6,820 nt of DNA, taken from NCBI GenBank assembly GCA_023460575.1, contig JAEWPQ010000234.1:1-6820 (forward strand). Reading direction: 5' to 3'. The stretch's first letter is position 1. Each line of letters starts with the position of its first letter. The translations under genes and the position numbers were made by a program. The notes under the pieces are model-generated. The model saw only the letters and a list, made by a program, of their open reading frames with translations, was not told the DNA's origin and searched no databases. Shown here piece by piece: positions 1 to 6,407 of this stretch. The stretch comes from Bacillota bacterium (GTDB lineage: Bacteria; Bacillota; Clostridia; Lachnospirales; Lachnospiraceae).

Positions 1-900
1 TTCCGTCCCCGCATGGTTTTCTTAGAGAGATGCAGGAAGATCACTCTTTTGGGCTTTTCTTTGAAAAACAGTCCGACCTGGGTTCTTCATCCCTACTTCA
101 GTGAGGACTTAAAGTTTTTAAATTTAAGCATCAGCAATCCGGCAGATTCCCCGAATACAGACGGTCTGGATCCGGAATCCTGTAAGGACGTGGAGATACT
201 GGGACTTCATTTTTCCCTGGGGGATGACTGCATTGCCATCAAGTCAGGTAAAATTTATATGGGACGCAGATATCAGACACCTTCTGAGAACATCACCATT
301 CGTCAGTGCCTGATGGAGAACGGTCACGGAGCTGTTACCATAGGAAGCGAAGTGGGCGCAGGCGTGAAAAACATCCGGGTAGAACGCTGCCTGTTCCGTC
401 ACACGGACAGAGGTCTGAGGATCAAGACCAGAAGAGGAAGAGGAAAGGACTCCGTTCTTACGGATATCACCTTTGACCACATTGACATGGATCACGTAAT
501 GACACCCTTTGTAGTCAATGGATTTTACTTCTGTGATCCCGATGGCAAATCTGAATACGTTCAGTGCCGGGAGCCGCTTCCGGTTGACGACAGAACACCT
601 GAGATGGGCAGATTCCACTTTACCAACATAAAGGCAGTTAACTGTCATGTGGCAGCGTCTTTTCTCTATGGTCTTCCGGAGAAGAAGATTGAACGCATTG
701 AATTTAAGAACGTTGACATTTCCTTTGCAAAAGAGGCGAAGTCAGGAGCTCCCGCCATGTTAAGCGGAGTGGGAGAGTGCACCAGAAAAGGCTTTTGTAT
801 CAGCAATGTGGACACCCTGATCTGTGAAAATGTTCATATTTCCGGACAGGAAGGGGAAGCATTTGAATTAAGCAATATCAATCATTATGAAACCATCTAA
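1..900 (+). CDS. GH28 polygalacturonase-type glycoside hydrolase, 5' end missing
   Basis: The reading frame is open from base 1 (F-R-P-R before the first Met at 13), so the gene starts outside the window and Met13 is internal. The family (PF00295, right-handed parallel beta-helix) hydrolyses galacturonan or rhamnogalacturonan with inversion. All four GH28 signatures are present, counted from Met13: NTDG at residues 48-51, GDD at 70-72, GHG at 104-106 and RIK at 136-138, so the Asp triad and the Arg/Lys subsite residues are intact. Later residues show the repeated short beta-strand pattern of the helix (for example FHFTNIKAVNC and IEFKNVDISF). The missing N-terminus hides any signal peptide, so secreted or cytoplasmic location cannot be told. 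Endo, exo and rhamnogalacturonase activities cannot be separated from sequence alone. It is followed 14 bases later by the isomerase-like gene, so the two are probably co-transcribed. Confidence 0.93.
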   Translation, partial: FRPRMVFLERCRKITLLGFSLKNSPTWVLHPYFSEDLKFLNLSISNPADSPNTDGLDPESCKDVEILGLHFSLGDDCIAIKSGKIYMGRRYQTPSENITIRQCLMENGHGAVTIGSEVGAGVKNIRVERCLFRHTDRGLRIKTRRGRGKDSVLTDITFDHIDMDHVMTPFVVNGFYFCDPDGKSEYVQCREPLPVDDRTPEMGRFHFTNIKAVNCHVAASFLYGLPEKKIERIEFKNVDISFAKEAKSGAPAMLSGVGECTRKGFCISNVDTLICENVHISGQEGEAFELSNINHYETI

Positions 901-914
901 AGGAGAAGAGCGCA

Positions 915-1748
915 ATGCAGATTGGAATTCGGTTACACGATGTGGCACCAGGTACGATAGAGGAACGTTTAAAAATAGCCAGCGAACAGGGGTTTTCCTG
1001 TGTACACCTGGCGCTGACAAAGACAATTGAGGATCATTCGGTGGAGAATTCCGCCTTAACACCGGGATTTGCTTCATATCTGCGCAGTAAATTTGCGGAG
1101 TATCATATGGACATCGCTGTTCTGGGCTGCTATTTAAACCTGGCACATCCCGATCCGGAAGAGATTAAGAAGATCCAGGAGCGTTATTTTGCCCATCTCC
1201 GTTTTGCTTCCATCTTAGGCTGCAGCGTGGTTGGAACAGAGACAGGCAACCCCAATGCAGAATACCGTTTTGAGCCTGCATCCCATACAGAAGAAGCACT
1301 TCAGACATTTATTACCAATCTTCGTCCGGTAGTGGAATGTGCAGAAAAATTCGGTGTAATCATGGCAATCGAACCGGTATGGAGCCATATCGTATACAAT
1401 TCCAGGCAGGCGCTTAAGGTGTTAAAAGCAATCAATTCCCCGAATTTAAGAATTATTCTTGATCCGGTTAATTTACTGTCTGTGGAGAACAGCAGTGAGT
1501 ATGACAAGGTGATTAAAGAAGCCATTAAGGATCTGGGAGAGTATACCGATGTTCTCCATATGAAGGATTTCGTAATTGAAGGCGATAAGGTGGTTTCCGG
1601 AGCACCTGGAACCGGAGTCATGAAATATGATACAATTTTAAAATTTGCAAAGAAAGAAAAACCTTTTATTCAGATGACAATCGAGGACAGTACACCGGAT
1701 AATGCAGAGTGGTCAAGAAAGTTTCTTGAAAATTACAGCTGCAGCTAA
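915..1748 (+). CDS. TIM-barrel sugar (phosphate) isomerase/epimerase-like protein
   Basis: This 277-residue protein has the xylose-isomerase-like/AP-endonuclease-2 TIM-barrel pattern (PF01261), the family of IolE, UlaE and ketose 3-epimerases. Likely metal ligands follow the family spacing: Glu153 in AIEP, Asp183 in ILDPVN, His215 in VLHMKD and Glu257 in TIED. The position after Asp183 that is often His in this family (DxxH) is Asn186 here. A Gly-rich GAPGTG turn lies at 229-234. The length is normal and no signal peptide is seen, so it is probably cytoplasmic. The start is supported by AAGGAG at 900-905, nine bases before the ATG. It sits 14 bases after the GH28 gene and beside uxaAB, so its substrate is probably a pectin-derived sugar or uronate (inference). 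I cannot name the reaction. It is not the UxaC uronate isomerase, which belongs to another family. Confidence 0.85.
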   Translation: MQIGIRLHDVAPGTIEERLKIASEQGFSCVHLALTKTIEDHSVENSALTPGFASYLRSKFAEYHMDIAVLGCYLNLAHPDPEEIKKIQERYFAHLRFASILGCSVVGTETGNPNAEYRFEPASHTEEALQTFITNLRPVVECAEKFGVIMAIEPVWSHIVYNSRQALKVLKAINSPNLRIILDPVNLLSVENSSEYDKVIKEAIKDLGEYTDVLHMKDFVIEGDKVVSGAPGTGVMKYDTILKFAKKEKPFIQMTIEDSTPDNAEWSRKFLENYSCS

Positions 1749-1792
1749 GAAGAAATACCTGATAGAAACGTCATTTATAGATTGAAACATAA

Positions 1793-1840
1793 AAAAGAGC
1801 TTTGACTGGTTTTTGATGTGAACCAGATCAAAGCTCTTTT
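1793..1840. terminator. Bidirectional intrinsic terminator between convergent operons
   Basis: The left arm at 1793-1811 (AAAAGAGCTTTGACTGGTT) pairs with the right arm at 1821-1840 over 19 base pairs with a single bulged base on the right, around a 9-base loop. On the + strand the stem ends in a T-rich run (TTTTCTTT, 1837-1844). On the - strand the A-run at 1791-1796 gives a T-run. It therefore serves the GH28/isomerase operon ending at 1748 and the uxaAB operon ending at 1904. Confidence 0.92.
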
Positions 1841-1903
1841 CTTTATCCATTTACGTTTGTTTCAGTTAAGATTGTCATTGGTATACCGGAATAATATTCC
1901 CGA

Positions 1904-3391
1904 TTATAAACATTCCTTCATAACTGCGTAAGCGCCTTTTTCTTCGATATCTTTTAAATAACCGGAAACAGCTTTTTCAAAGCCTGCAATGGCGGTTAAA
2001 TCTTCCCCCCAGAAATCTACATTTGTGCAGACAGAGTGGGTAAGAGCAGCAGCGTCCTCATCCTTGTGATCATAGAAGAACTGGAGAATCTGCTTATCAT
2101 CTTTTACTGTATACGCATCACCTGCCGGGCGTACCGCAGTCAGACCATCTTCTGTCAGGGTTGTTCCGTGATAGAATGCAATGTAGAATGCAAAGGAAGC
2201 AGTAATACAGCTTGGAAGCACATGATTCTTCTCTACATATCCCTTTAAAGACGGCATAACACGTGCTTTCCACTTGGAAGTGGAGTTTAAGGAAATAGCT
2301 AACAGTGCATGGTCAATAAATGGGTTTTTAAAACGCTCTGTTACGGAAGCTGCAAAGCTCTTTAATTCTTCTTCCGGAAGAGTTAAGGTAGGTATGATTT
2401 CATCGTAAATGGTCTTGTTCATGAATCCGCAGATTACTTCGTCTTCCATACAGTTGCGGACAATATCCTGACCAGCCAGGTAAGCACCTAATACAAAAGA
2501 GGTGTGTGCACCGTTTAAGATACGAACCTTTCTCTGCTTATATGGCTTGTGATCTCCACAGATAATAACAGGAAGACCTGCTTTTTCAAATGGAAGTTCT
2601 TTCTTTAAGCTGTCCGGTCCTTCAATTACCCAGAATCCAAATACTTCACCGGTATCAATGATGTTGTCCTGATATCCTAATTCTTCACAGATCGCAGCAG
2701 CTTCATTTCTTGGATAACCGGTTACGATCCGGTCAACCAGTGTGGAGCAGAAGATGTTCTCTGCCTTAATCCAGTTTAAGAACTCGTCGCCTAAATTCCA
2801 CTGTTTTGCATAGCTTAATACGCATTTTTCCAACTCTTTTCCGTTGTTGTCAATGAGCTCGCAGGAAAGAATGACAAAGCCTTTTCCGGCTTCCTTACCG
2901 AACTTCTCAAAACGTCTGTATAAGAACTGCGTCAGCTTTCCAGGATAGCTGTCAGCCGGTACATCTGAAAACTGACAGGAAGGATCATAGGTAATTCCGG
3001 CCTCTGTTGTGTTGCAGGCAATAAAACGAAGATCCGGGTTTTCTGCACAGGCAAGAACGGCTTCATAATCGCTGTATGGATTTAAACATCTGCTTACGCA
3101 GGAGATGACCCGCTTTGCATTCACTTTCTGGCCATTTTCAAAGCCGCGGAGGAAGAGGGTATAAAGACCTTCCTGCTCATTGATCATATCTGCCAGACCA
3201 GGAGCGATCGGCTGACATAAAACAACCTTGGAATTAAATCCGGTCTTTTCATTAAGAACATCAATAAAGTAATCAACAAAAGCTCTTAAGAAGTTTCCTT
3301 CGCCGAACTGCAGTACACGTTCCGGTGCTTCTTTTAATAAATATTCGTCATAACCCAGCTTTTCCAGTGTCTGGTAGCTTAACTTTTCCAT
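1904..3391 (-). CDS. uxaB: Tagaturonate reductase (altronate oxidoreductase)
   Basis: UxaB reduces D-tagaturonate to D-altronate with NADH in the cytoplasm, the second step of galacturonate breakdown. The 495 residues compare with 483 in E. coli UxaB, and many blocks match from memory of that protein: VLQFGEGNFLRAFVDYFID (26-44, dinucleotide-binding start of the mannitol dehydrogenase N-domain), CNTTEAGI (126-133) and FCSTLVDRIVTGYPR (214-228). The catalytic block KVRILNGAH places Lys288, Asn293 and His296 with the K-x4-N-x2-H spacing of mannitol dehydrogenase. The FGEGNF version separates it from the fructuronate reductase UxuB. The start ATG at 3391-3389 follows AAGGAG with 9 bases between. 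It lies 34 bases after uxaA, with no separate promoter seen, so it is probably expressed from the uxaA promoter. The gene is intact. Confidence 0.96.
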   Translation of the reverse strand: MEKLSYQTLEKLGYDEYLLKEAPERVLQFGEGNFLRAFVDYFIDVLNEKTGFNSKVVLCQPIAPGLADMINEQEGLYTLFLRGFENGQKVNAKRVISCVSRCLNPYSDYEAVLACAENPDLRFIACNTTEAGITYDPSCQFSDVPADSYPGKLTQFLYRRFEKFGKEAGKGFVILSCELIDNNGKELEKCVLSYAKQWNLGDEFLNWIKAENIFCSTLVDRIVTGYPRNEAAAICEELGYQDNIIDTGEVFGFWVIEGPDSLKKELPFEKAGLPVIICGDHKPYKQRKVRILNGAHTSFVLGAYLAGQDIVRNCMEDEVICGFMNKTIYDEIIPTLTLPEEELKSFAASVTERFKNPFIDHALLAISLNSTSKWKARVMPSLKGYVEKNHVLPSCITASFAFYIAFYHGTTLTEDGLTAVRPAGDAYTVKDDKQILQFFYDHKDEDAAALTHSVCTNVDFWGEDLTAIAGFEKAVSGYLKDIEEKGAYAVMKECL

Positions 3392-3425
3392 TCCGTTTGT
3401 CTCCTTATATGTTGTCAGAAATATT

Positions 3426-4907
3426 TTATAATGTTACACCCTGCTTGAAGATGGCCATATCGTGGAAACCTGCTTCTTCCGATTTCACCATCTTGCCGGA
3501 GGCAACTTCAATAACAAAGTCAAAGAACTGATTCTTAAGAGTCTCCATATCGGTGCCTTCCACTAAAACTCCGCAGTTGAAGTCAATCCAGTTATTCTTC
3601 TTCTGGCTGAGATCAGAATTGGTGGAAATCTTCATGGTTGGTACGGGACAGGCAAATGGAGTTCCCCGTCCGGTTGTAAATAAAACGATATGGGCGCCTG
3701 ATGCAGCAAGGGCTGTGGAAGCTACCAGATCGTTGCCAGGAGCGCTTAAAAGGTTCAGTCCCTTATTGCGTACCGGTTCTCCGTATTTTAATACATCGAC
3801 CACAGGCATTCTGCCGGATTTCTGAACGCACCCCAAAGACTTGTCCTCAAGAGTGGAAATACCGCCTTTTTTATTGCCTGGAGAAGGGTTCTCGTAAATG
3901 GTCTGGTTGTGGCTGGTAAAATAATTCTTAAAGTCATTTATTAAATCAACAGTTTTTCCGAAGGTTTCTTCGTTCTGGCACCGGTTCATAAGAAGAGTTT
4001 CCGCACCGAACATCTCAGGAACCTCAGTGAGGATGGTAGTTCCTCCCTTTGAAACCAGCATATCTGAAAATTCACCAACGGTTGGATTGGCTGTAATTCC
4101 GGATAATCCGTCAGAACCGCCGCACTTCATTCCGATCACCAGCTCGCTGCAGCTGATTGGTTCTCTGTGAAAGGTTCCCGCATATTCTGCCAGCTGATCA
4201 ATTAATTCAAGAGAATCAGATATTTCATCTTCGGACTCCTGAGCCACTAAGAATTTAACTCTGCGCTCATCGTATTCGCCGATATAGCGTTTTAACTCGG
4301 TGACATTGCTGTTCTCACAGCCAAGTCCCAGCACCAGAACGCCGCCTGCGTTTGGATGATTGATTAAATCTGCCAGAATGGTTCTGGTATATTCCTGATC
4401 ATCACCCATCTGGGAACAGCCGTAAGGGTGAGGGAAAGCAGCAACCGCATCGATGCTTCCTTTTACATATTTTAAAGATGCACGCTCAATGGCAGTGGCA
4501 ATTTTATTCACGCAGCCAACGGTTGGAATAATCCAGATTTCGTTACGAACGCCAACCCGTCCGTCGGGTCTGCGGTATCCGTTAAAAAAGCGTTCCTCTG
4601 TGGGAGCAACTTCGATTTCCTGTTTGTTGTACGTGTAAGTCAGTAAATCCCCTAAACCTGTTTTTAAATTGTGTGTGTGAATCCAGGCCCCTGTCCCAAT
4701 ATTCTCCTTTGCTATGCCGATGGCACAGCCGTATTTGATGACGGATGAGCCGGCAGGTATATCTGTCAGGGCGAACTTATGACCCTGCGGGATATCTTCC
4801 AGAAGAGTAACCGCTGTGCCGTCTATCTCTAAGGCACTGCCGGAAGCAAGCGGCTTTAATGCGACTGCCACGTTGTCTTCGGAATTGATTTTGATAAAGT
4901 CCTGCAT
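3426..4907 (-). CDS. uxaA: Altronate dehydratase
   Basis: UxaA dehydrates D-altronate to 2-keto-3-deoxy-D-gluconate, the third step of galacturonate catabolism; the family needs a divalent metal (Fe or Mn). The 493-residue length fits E. coli UxaA (about 495). An N-terminal SAF domain covers roughly residues 10-85 (VAVALKPL to HNLKTGL). The galactarate dehydratase/altronate hydrolase domain follows, beginning FNGYRRPDGRVGVRNEIWIIPTVGC at 108-132. Conserved blocks include HPYGCSQMGDD, LGLGCENSN, GMKCGGSDGLSGITANP and TTGRGTPFACPVPTMKI; their cysteines are candidate metal ligands. The start was chosen at ATG 4907-4905 because of the purine-rich AAAGGAAAGGAAG just before it. A TTG 11 codons upstream (4940) would add the Lys/Arg-rich MKLVLRKERKL and has no such site. 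It is the first gene of the uxaAB operon. Confidence 0.96.
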   Translation of the reverse strand: MQDFIKINSEDNVAVALKPLASGSALEIDGTAVTLLEDIPQGHKFALTDIPAGSSVIKYGCAIGIAKENIGTGAWIHTHNLKTGLGDLLTYTYNKQEIEVAPTEERFFNGYRRPDGRVGVRNEIWIIPTVGCVNKIATAIERASLKYVKGSIDAVAAFPHPYGCSQMGDDQEYTRTILADLINHPNAGGVLVLGLGCENSNVTELKRYIGEYDERRVKFLVAQESEDEISDSLELIDQLAEYAGTFHREPISCSELVIGMKCGGSDGLSGITANPTVGEFSDMLVSKGGTTILTEVPEMFGAETLLMNRCQNEETFGKTVDLINDFKNYFTSHNQTIYENPSPGNKKGGISTLEDKSLGCVQKSGRMPVVDVLKYGEPVRNKGLNLLSAPGNDLVASTALAASGAHIVLFTTGRGTPFACPVPTMKISTNSDLSQKKNNWIDFNCGVLVEGTDMETLKNQFFDFVIEVASGKMVKSEEAGFHDMAIFKQGVTL

Positions 4908-4925
4908 AAGCTTCCTTTCCTTTCT
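4908..4925 (-). promoter_or_regulatory. Ribosome binding site that fixes the uxaA start
   Basis: Read on the - strand this is AGAAAGGAAAGGAAGCTT directly before the ATG. It holds two overlapping AAAGGAA registers, the nearer with about 4 bases to the ATG and the farther with about 10. It decides in favour of the 4907 start over the TTG at 4940. Confidence 0.7.
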
Positions 4926-4952
4926 TAGTACCAGTTTCAATATTCAGATGCA

Positions 4953-4968
4953 ATGTAAGTACTTACAT
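4953..4968. promoter_or_regulatory. Palindromic operator over the uxaAB transcription start
   Basis: ATGTAAGTACTTACAT is a perfect 16-base palindrome starting 2 bases after the -10 of the uxaAB promoter. Its TGTAAG half-site is shared with the palindrome at the regulator's own promoter. The centre is TA, where LacI-family sites usually have CG. The position implies repression by blocking initiation, most likely by the LacI-type protein encoded at 5265 (inference). A protein with Ile-Ala in its recognition helix, like GalR (Val-Ala) and CcpA (Met-Ala), is expected to favour TGTAA-type half-sites. Confidence 0.8.
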
Positions 4969-4970
4969 AA

Positions 4971-4999
4971 AACATACACCATTTTTTTCTCTTAGTCAA
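4971..4999 (-). promoter_or_regulatory. uxaAB promoter (sigma-A type)
   Basis: On the - strand, -35 TTGACT (4999-4994) and -10 TATGTT (4976-4971) are separated by exactly 17 bases. Transcription would start near 4964, inside the palindrome at 4953-4968, giving a 5' leader of about 57 bases before uxaA. The -35 is near consensus and the -10 weaker, which suits a repressed promoter. Confidence 0.78.
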
Positions 5000-5009
5000 T
5001 AGGGAAACA

Positions 5010-5031
5010 TAAAAGAAACATATTTCTTTTA
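5010..5031. repeat. Inverted repeat upstream of the uxaAB -35 box
   Basis: Two perfect 9-base arms, TAAAAGAAA (5010-5018) and TTTCTTTTA (5023-5031), flank CATA. The site begins 11 bases upstream of the uxaAB -35 box, a position typical of an activator or an auxiliary operator. The half-site is unlike the TGTAAG operator, so a different protein would be expected if it is real. A/T-rich sequence makes chance pairing more likely. Confidence 0.5.
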
Positions 5032-5042
5032 ATTATGGGAAC

Positions 5043-5075
5043 AATATAGAAAAAACATACACGATTTTCTATATT
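5043..5075. repeat. 11-base-arm inverted repeat in the divergent spacer
   Basis: AATATAGAAAA (5043-5053) is exactly complementary to TTTTCTATATT (5065-5075), with an 11-base spacer AACATACACGA. GGG at 5037-5039 and CCC at 5076-5078 can add three pairs past a three-base bulge. It lies between the two divergent promoters, so it should not be in either transcript, which points to a protein-binding or DNA-structure element rather than a terminator. No known factor is assigned. Confidence 0.6.
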
Positions 5076-5090
5076 CCCTTGCATTAACAG

Positions 5091-5119
5091 TTGCGCATTA
5101 CAAAAATATTATGTATAAT
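5091..5119 (+). promoter_or_regulatory. Promoter of the LacI-family regulator
   Basis: TTGCGC (5091-5096) and a perfect TATAAT (5114-5119) are separated by 17 bases. The start would be near 5126, leaving an untranslated leader of about 138 bases. The promoter diverges from that of uxaAB and has its own palindromic operator just downstream. Confidence 0.8.
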
Positions 5120-5130
5120 GAATCGAGATA

Positions 5131-5148
5131 AGTGTAAGCGCTTACGCT
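5131..5148. promoter_or_regulatory. LacI-type operator at the regulator promoter
   Basis: AGTGTAAGCGCTTACGCT is an 18-base palindrome with one mismatched pair and a perfect 12-base core (5134-5145) centred on CG, the classic LacI/GalR-family form. It lies about 5 to 22 bases after the predicted start, so it probably mediates autorepression. It also resembles a CcpA cre box, missing the consensus only at the two outer positions, so catabolite repression through the same site is possible. Confidence 0.82.
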
Positions 5149-5264
5149 CCCCGCTGCAACGGCTATACAGAGCGGCTTAAAACGCAGACACAGGAAAAGG
5201 GGGAAACGTCTGTCTGAATCCGTAATCAGGCGGTGAATCATAAAGACGTTAGAGGGACACCAGG
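5149..5264 (+). other. Structured 5' leader of the regulator gene
   Basis: This transcribed, non-coding stretch can form two overlapping stems: CAGACA (5185-5190) with TGTCTG (5211-5216), or AACGTCT (5205-5211) with AGACGTT (5244-5250). They share base 5211 and so compete. The second ends immediately before the regulator's ribosome site AGAGGG (5251-5256). No known riboswitch is recognised. Confidence 0.35.
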
Positions 5265-6272
5265 ATGAACATATATGATATTGCAGAGCTTGCAGGAGTT
5301 TCCATTGCTACCGTATCCAGGGTGGTAAACGACAGCCCCCGCGTAAGTGAAAAGACAAAACAGAAAGTAAGGGCAATTATGGAGGAAAACGGTTATACCC
5401 CCAACGTGTTTGCCAGGGGATTAGGCCTTGATTCCATGAAAACCATCGGAATTTTATGTCCGGATGTATCCGATGCCTATATGGCAACTGCAGTTGCCCA
5501 TTTAGAGAGCCGTATGCATGAGCACGGTTACGACTGTATCCTGTGCTGCAGCGGTTTTGAGCAGTCAATAAAGGAGAAGTACGTAAGTCTTCTCTTAGCC
5601 AAACGCATCGATGCTTTAATTATGGTTGGTTCCACCTATGCAGGTGCCGAGGGAGAGGAAAGCCGCGTGCAGTATGTGCTTGATGCAGCCAGACAGGTCC
5701 CGGTATTCATAATTAATGGATATTTAAACGGTGAGAATATATACTGTGCTTATGGGGATGATTATCAGGCTACGTATGACGTGACCAGTCAGATGATCGA
5801 ATCAGGCCGCCGCAGAATCCTGTTTCTGTGCGATTCCCATTCCTACAGTGCCGCAAGGAAGCTGGCAGGTTACGAGTCAGCCTTAAAAAGCCACAGCCTG
5901 CCGGTGCTTGGAGACTTAAAGCTGTATGTGAAAAACCGGATTCACACCGTGCGTGATATTCTTCTGGAACGGAGAGATTTACGGTTTGACAGCGTGATTG
6001 CCACAGACGACGGTCTTGCGGTAGGAGCGATTAAATATGCAAATGCCAAGCTTTTAAAGATACCGGAGGATTTATGCATTACAGGCTTTAACAATTCCGC
6101 CCTGTCAATCTGCAGCGATCCTGAGCTGTCTTCCGTAGATAACCGGGTGGAAGAACTGTGTAATATCACCATCAGCAACATGATGAAGATCCTTCAGGAG
6201 AAGGATCCGGATATCAGCCAAAACTGCAAGGTACCCTGCAGGCTGGTAAAACGCTGTACAACTGATTTTTAG
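5265..6272 (+). CDS. LacI/GalR-family transcriptional regulator of uronate genes
   Basis: This 335-residue protein is of normal length for the family. Residues 3-22 form the LacI helix-turn-helix (IYDIAELAGVSIATVSRVVN) with Ile14-Ala15 at the base-reading positions. Residues 46-56 form the hinge helix, with Leu53 matching the leucine that wedges into the operator centre. From residue 59 (KTIGILCPD) it has the periplasmic-binding-protein-like ligand domain. The start ATG follows AGAGGG with 8 bases between. It is transcribed away from uxaAB, and both promoters carry TGTAAG palindromes, so it most likely represses uxaAB and itself, released by a uronate or a pathway intermediate (inference). 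In Bacillus, ExuR and KdgR are LacI-family regulators of the same pathway; which it matches best cannot be settled here. Confidence 0.92.
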   Translation: MNIYDIAELAGVSIATVSRVVNDSPRVSEKTKQKVRAIMEENGYTPNVFARGLGLDSMKTIGILCPDVSDAYMATAVAHLESRMHEHGYDCILCCSGFEQSIKEKYVSLLLAKRIDALIMVGSTYAGAEGEESRVQYVLDAARQVPVFIINGYLNGENIYCAYGDDYQATYDVTSQMIESGRRRILFLCDSHSYSAARKLAGYESALKSHSLPVLGDLKLYVKNRIHTVRDILLERRDLRFDSVIATDDGLAVGAIKYANAKLLKIPEDLCITGFNNSALSICSDPELSSVDNRVEELCNITISNMMKILQEKDPDISQNCKVPCRLVKRCTTDF

Positions 6273-6276
6273 GCTA

Positions 6277-6305
6277 TTGTCAATTCTTTTTTTGTATGGT
6301 ACAAT
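6277..6305 (+). promoter_or_regulatory. Promoter for the DUF6145-like gene and dus
   Basis: TTGTCA (6277-6282) and TACAAT (6300-6305) are 17 bases apart, with an extended -10 TGG at 6297-6299. It begins only 4 bases after the regulator's stop codon. No hairpin terminator is seen between them, so some read-through from the regulator is possible. The predicted start is near 6312. Confidence 0.8.
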
Positions 6306-6334
6306 TAGAATCCGATAAACATAACGACATCAGA

Positions 6335-6372
6335 AAGCATGCTCTGCATCCCAAGGGGGACAGAACATGCTT
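6335..6372 (+). promoter_or_regulatory. Leader hairpin holding a ribosome site
   Basis: AAGCATG (6335-6341) pairs with CATGCTT (6366-6372). After one mismatch, TCTG (6343-6346) pairs with CAGA (6361-6364), and TCCC (6349-6352) can pair with GGGA (6357-6360). The structure encloses AAGGGGG (6353-6359), a strong ribosome site, and the ATG at 6367. No T-run follows, so it is not a terminator. It may control translation downstream. Confidence 0.5.
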
Positions 6373-6402
6373 GAATGCGTGGTCGGGCAGAAAGAACGGT
6401 GA
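6367..6402 (+). CDS. Possible 11-codon leader peptide
   Basis: An ATG seven bases after AAGGGGG (6353-6359) opens MLECVVGQKER, ending at TGA 6400-6402, five bases before the preferred start of the next gene. The TGA lies within GGTGA, the probable ribosome site of that gene. This is consistent with translational coupling, but 11 codons is too short for coding evidence and the sequence matches no leader peptide I know. Confidence 0.3.
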   Translation: MLECVVGQKER

Positions 6403-6407
6403 CAGAT

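Noticed and set aside
244..648. Antisense 134-codon open frame inside the GH28 gene
   Set aside because: It is the complement of a well-conserved gene, shows no family resemblance and has no ribosome site that I can support. The antisense frames at 868-1146 and 1301-1621 are rejected for the same reason.
1888..1900. GGAATA/TATTCC inverted repeat just past the uxaB stop codon
   Set aside because: The 6-base arms have only one base between them, too tight for an RNA hairpin, and the real terminator is at 1793-1840.
4908..4940. A TTG start at 4940 that would lengthen UxaA by 11 residues
   Set aside because: The added residues are Lys/Arg-rich and not typical of UxaA, and the stretch is itself the purine-rich ribosome site for the ATG at 4907.
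5118..5180. Short open frame beginning at an ATG that overlaps the regulator's -10 box
   Set aside because: The ATG lies upstream of the predicted transcription start, so it should not be in the mRNA.
5233..5268. Short GTG frame ending on the regulator's ATG (ATGA overlap)
   Set aside because: It has no good ribosome site at proper spacing and the frame is only 11 codons, so chance is the simpler explanation.
6284..6294. T-run after the regulator as a terminator
   Set aside because: No stem precedes it, and it forms the spacer of the next promoter.
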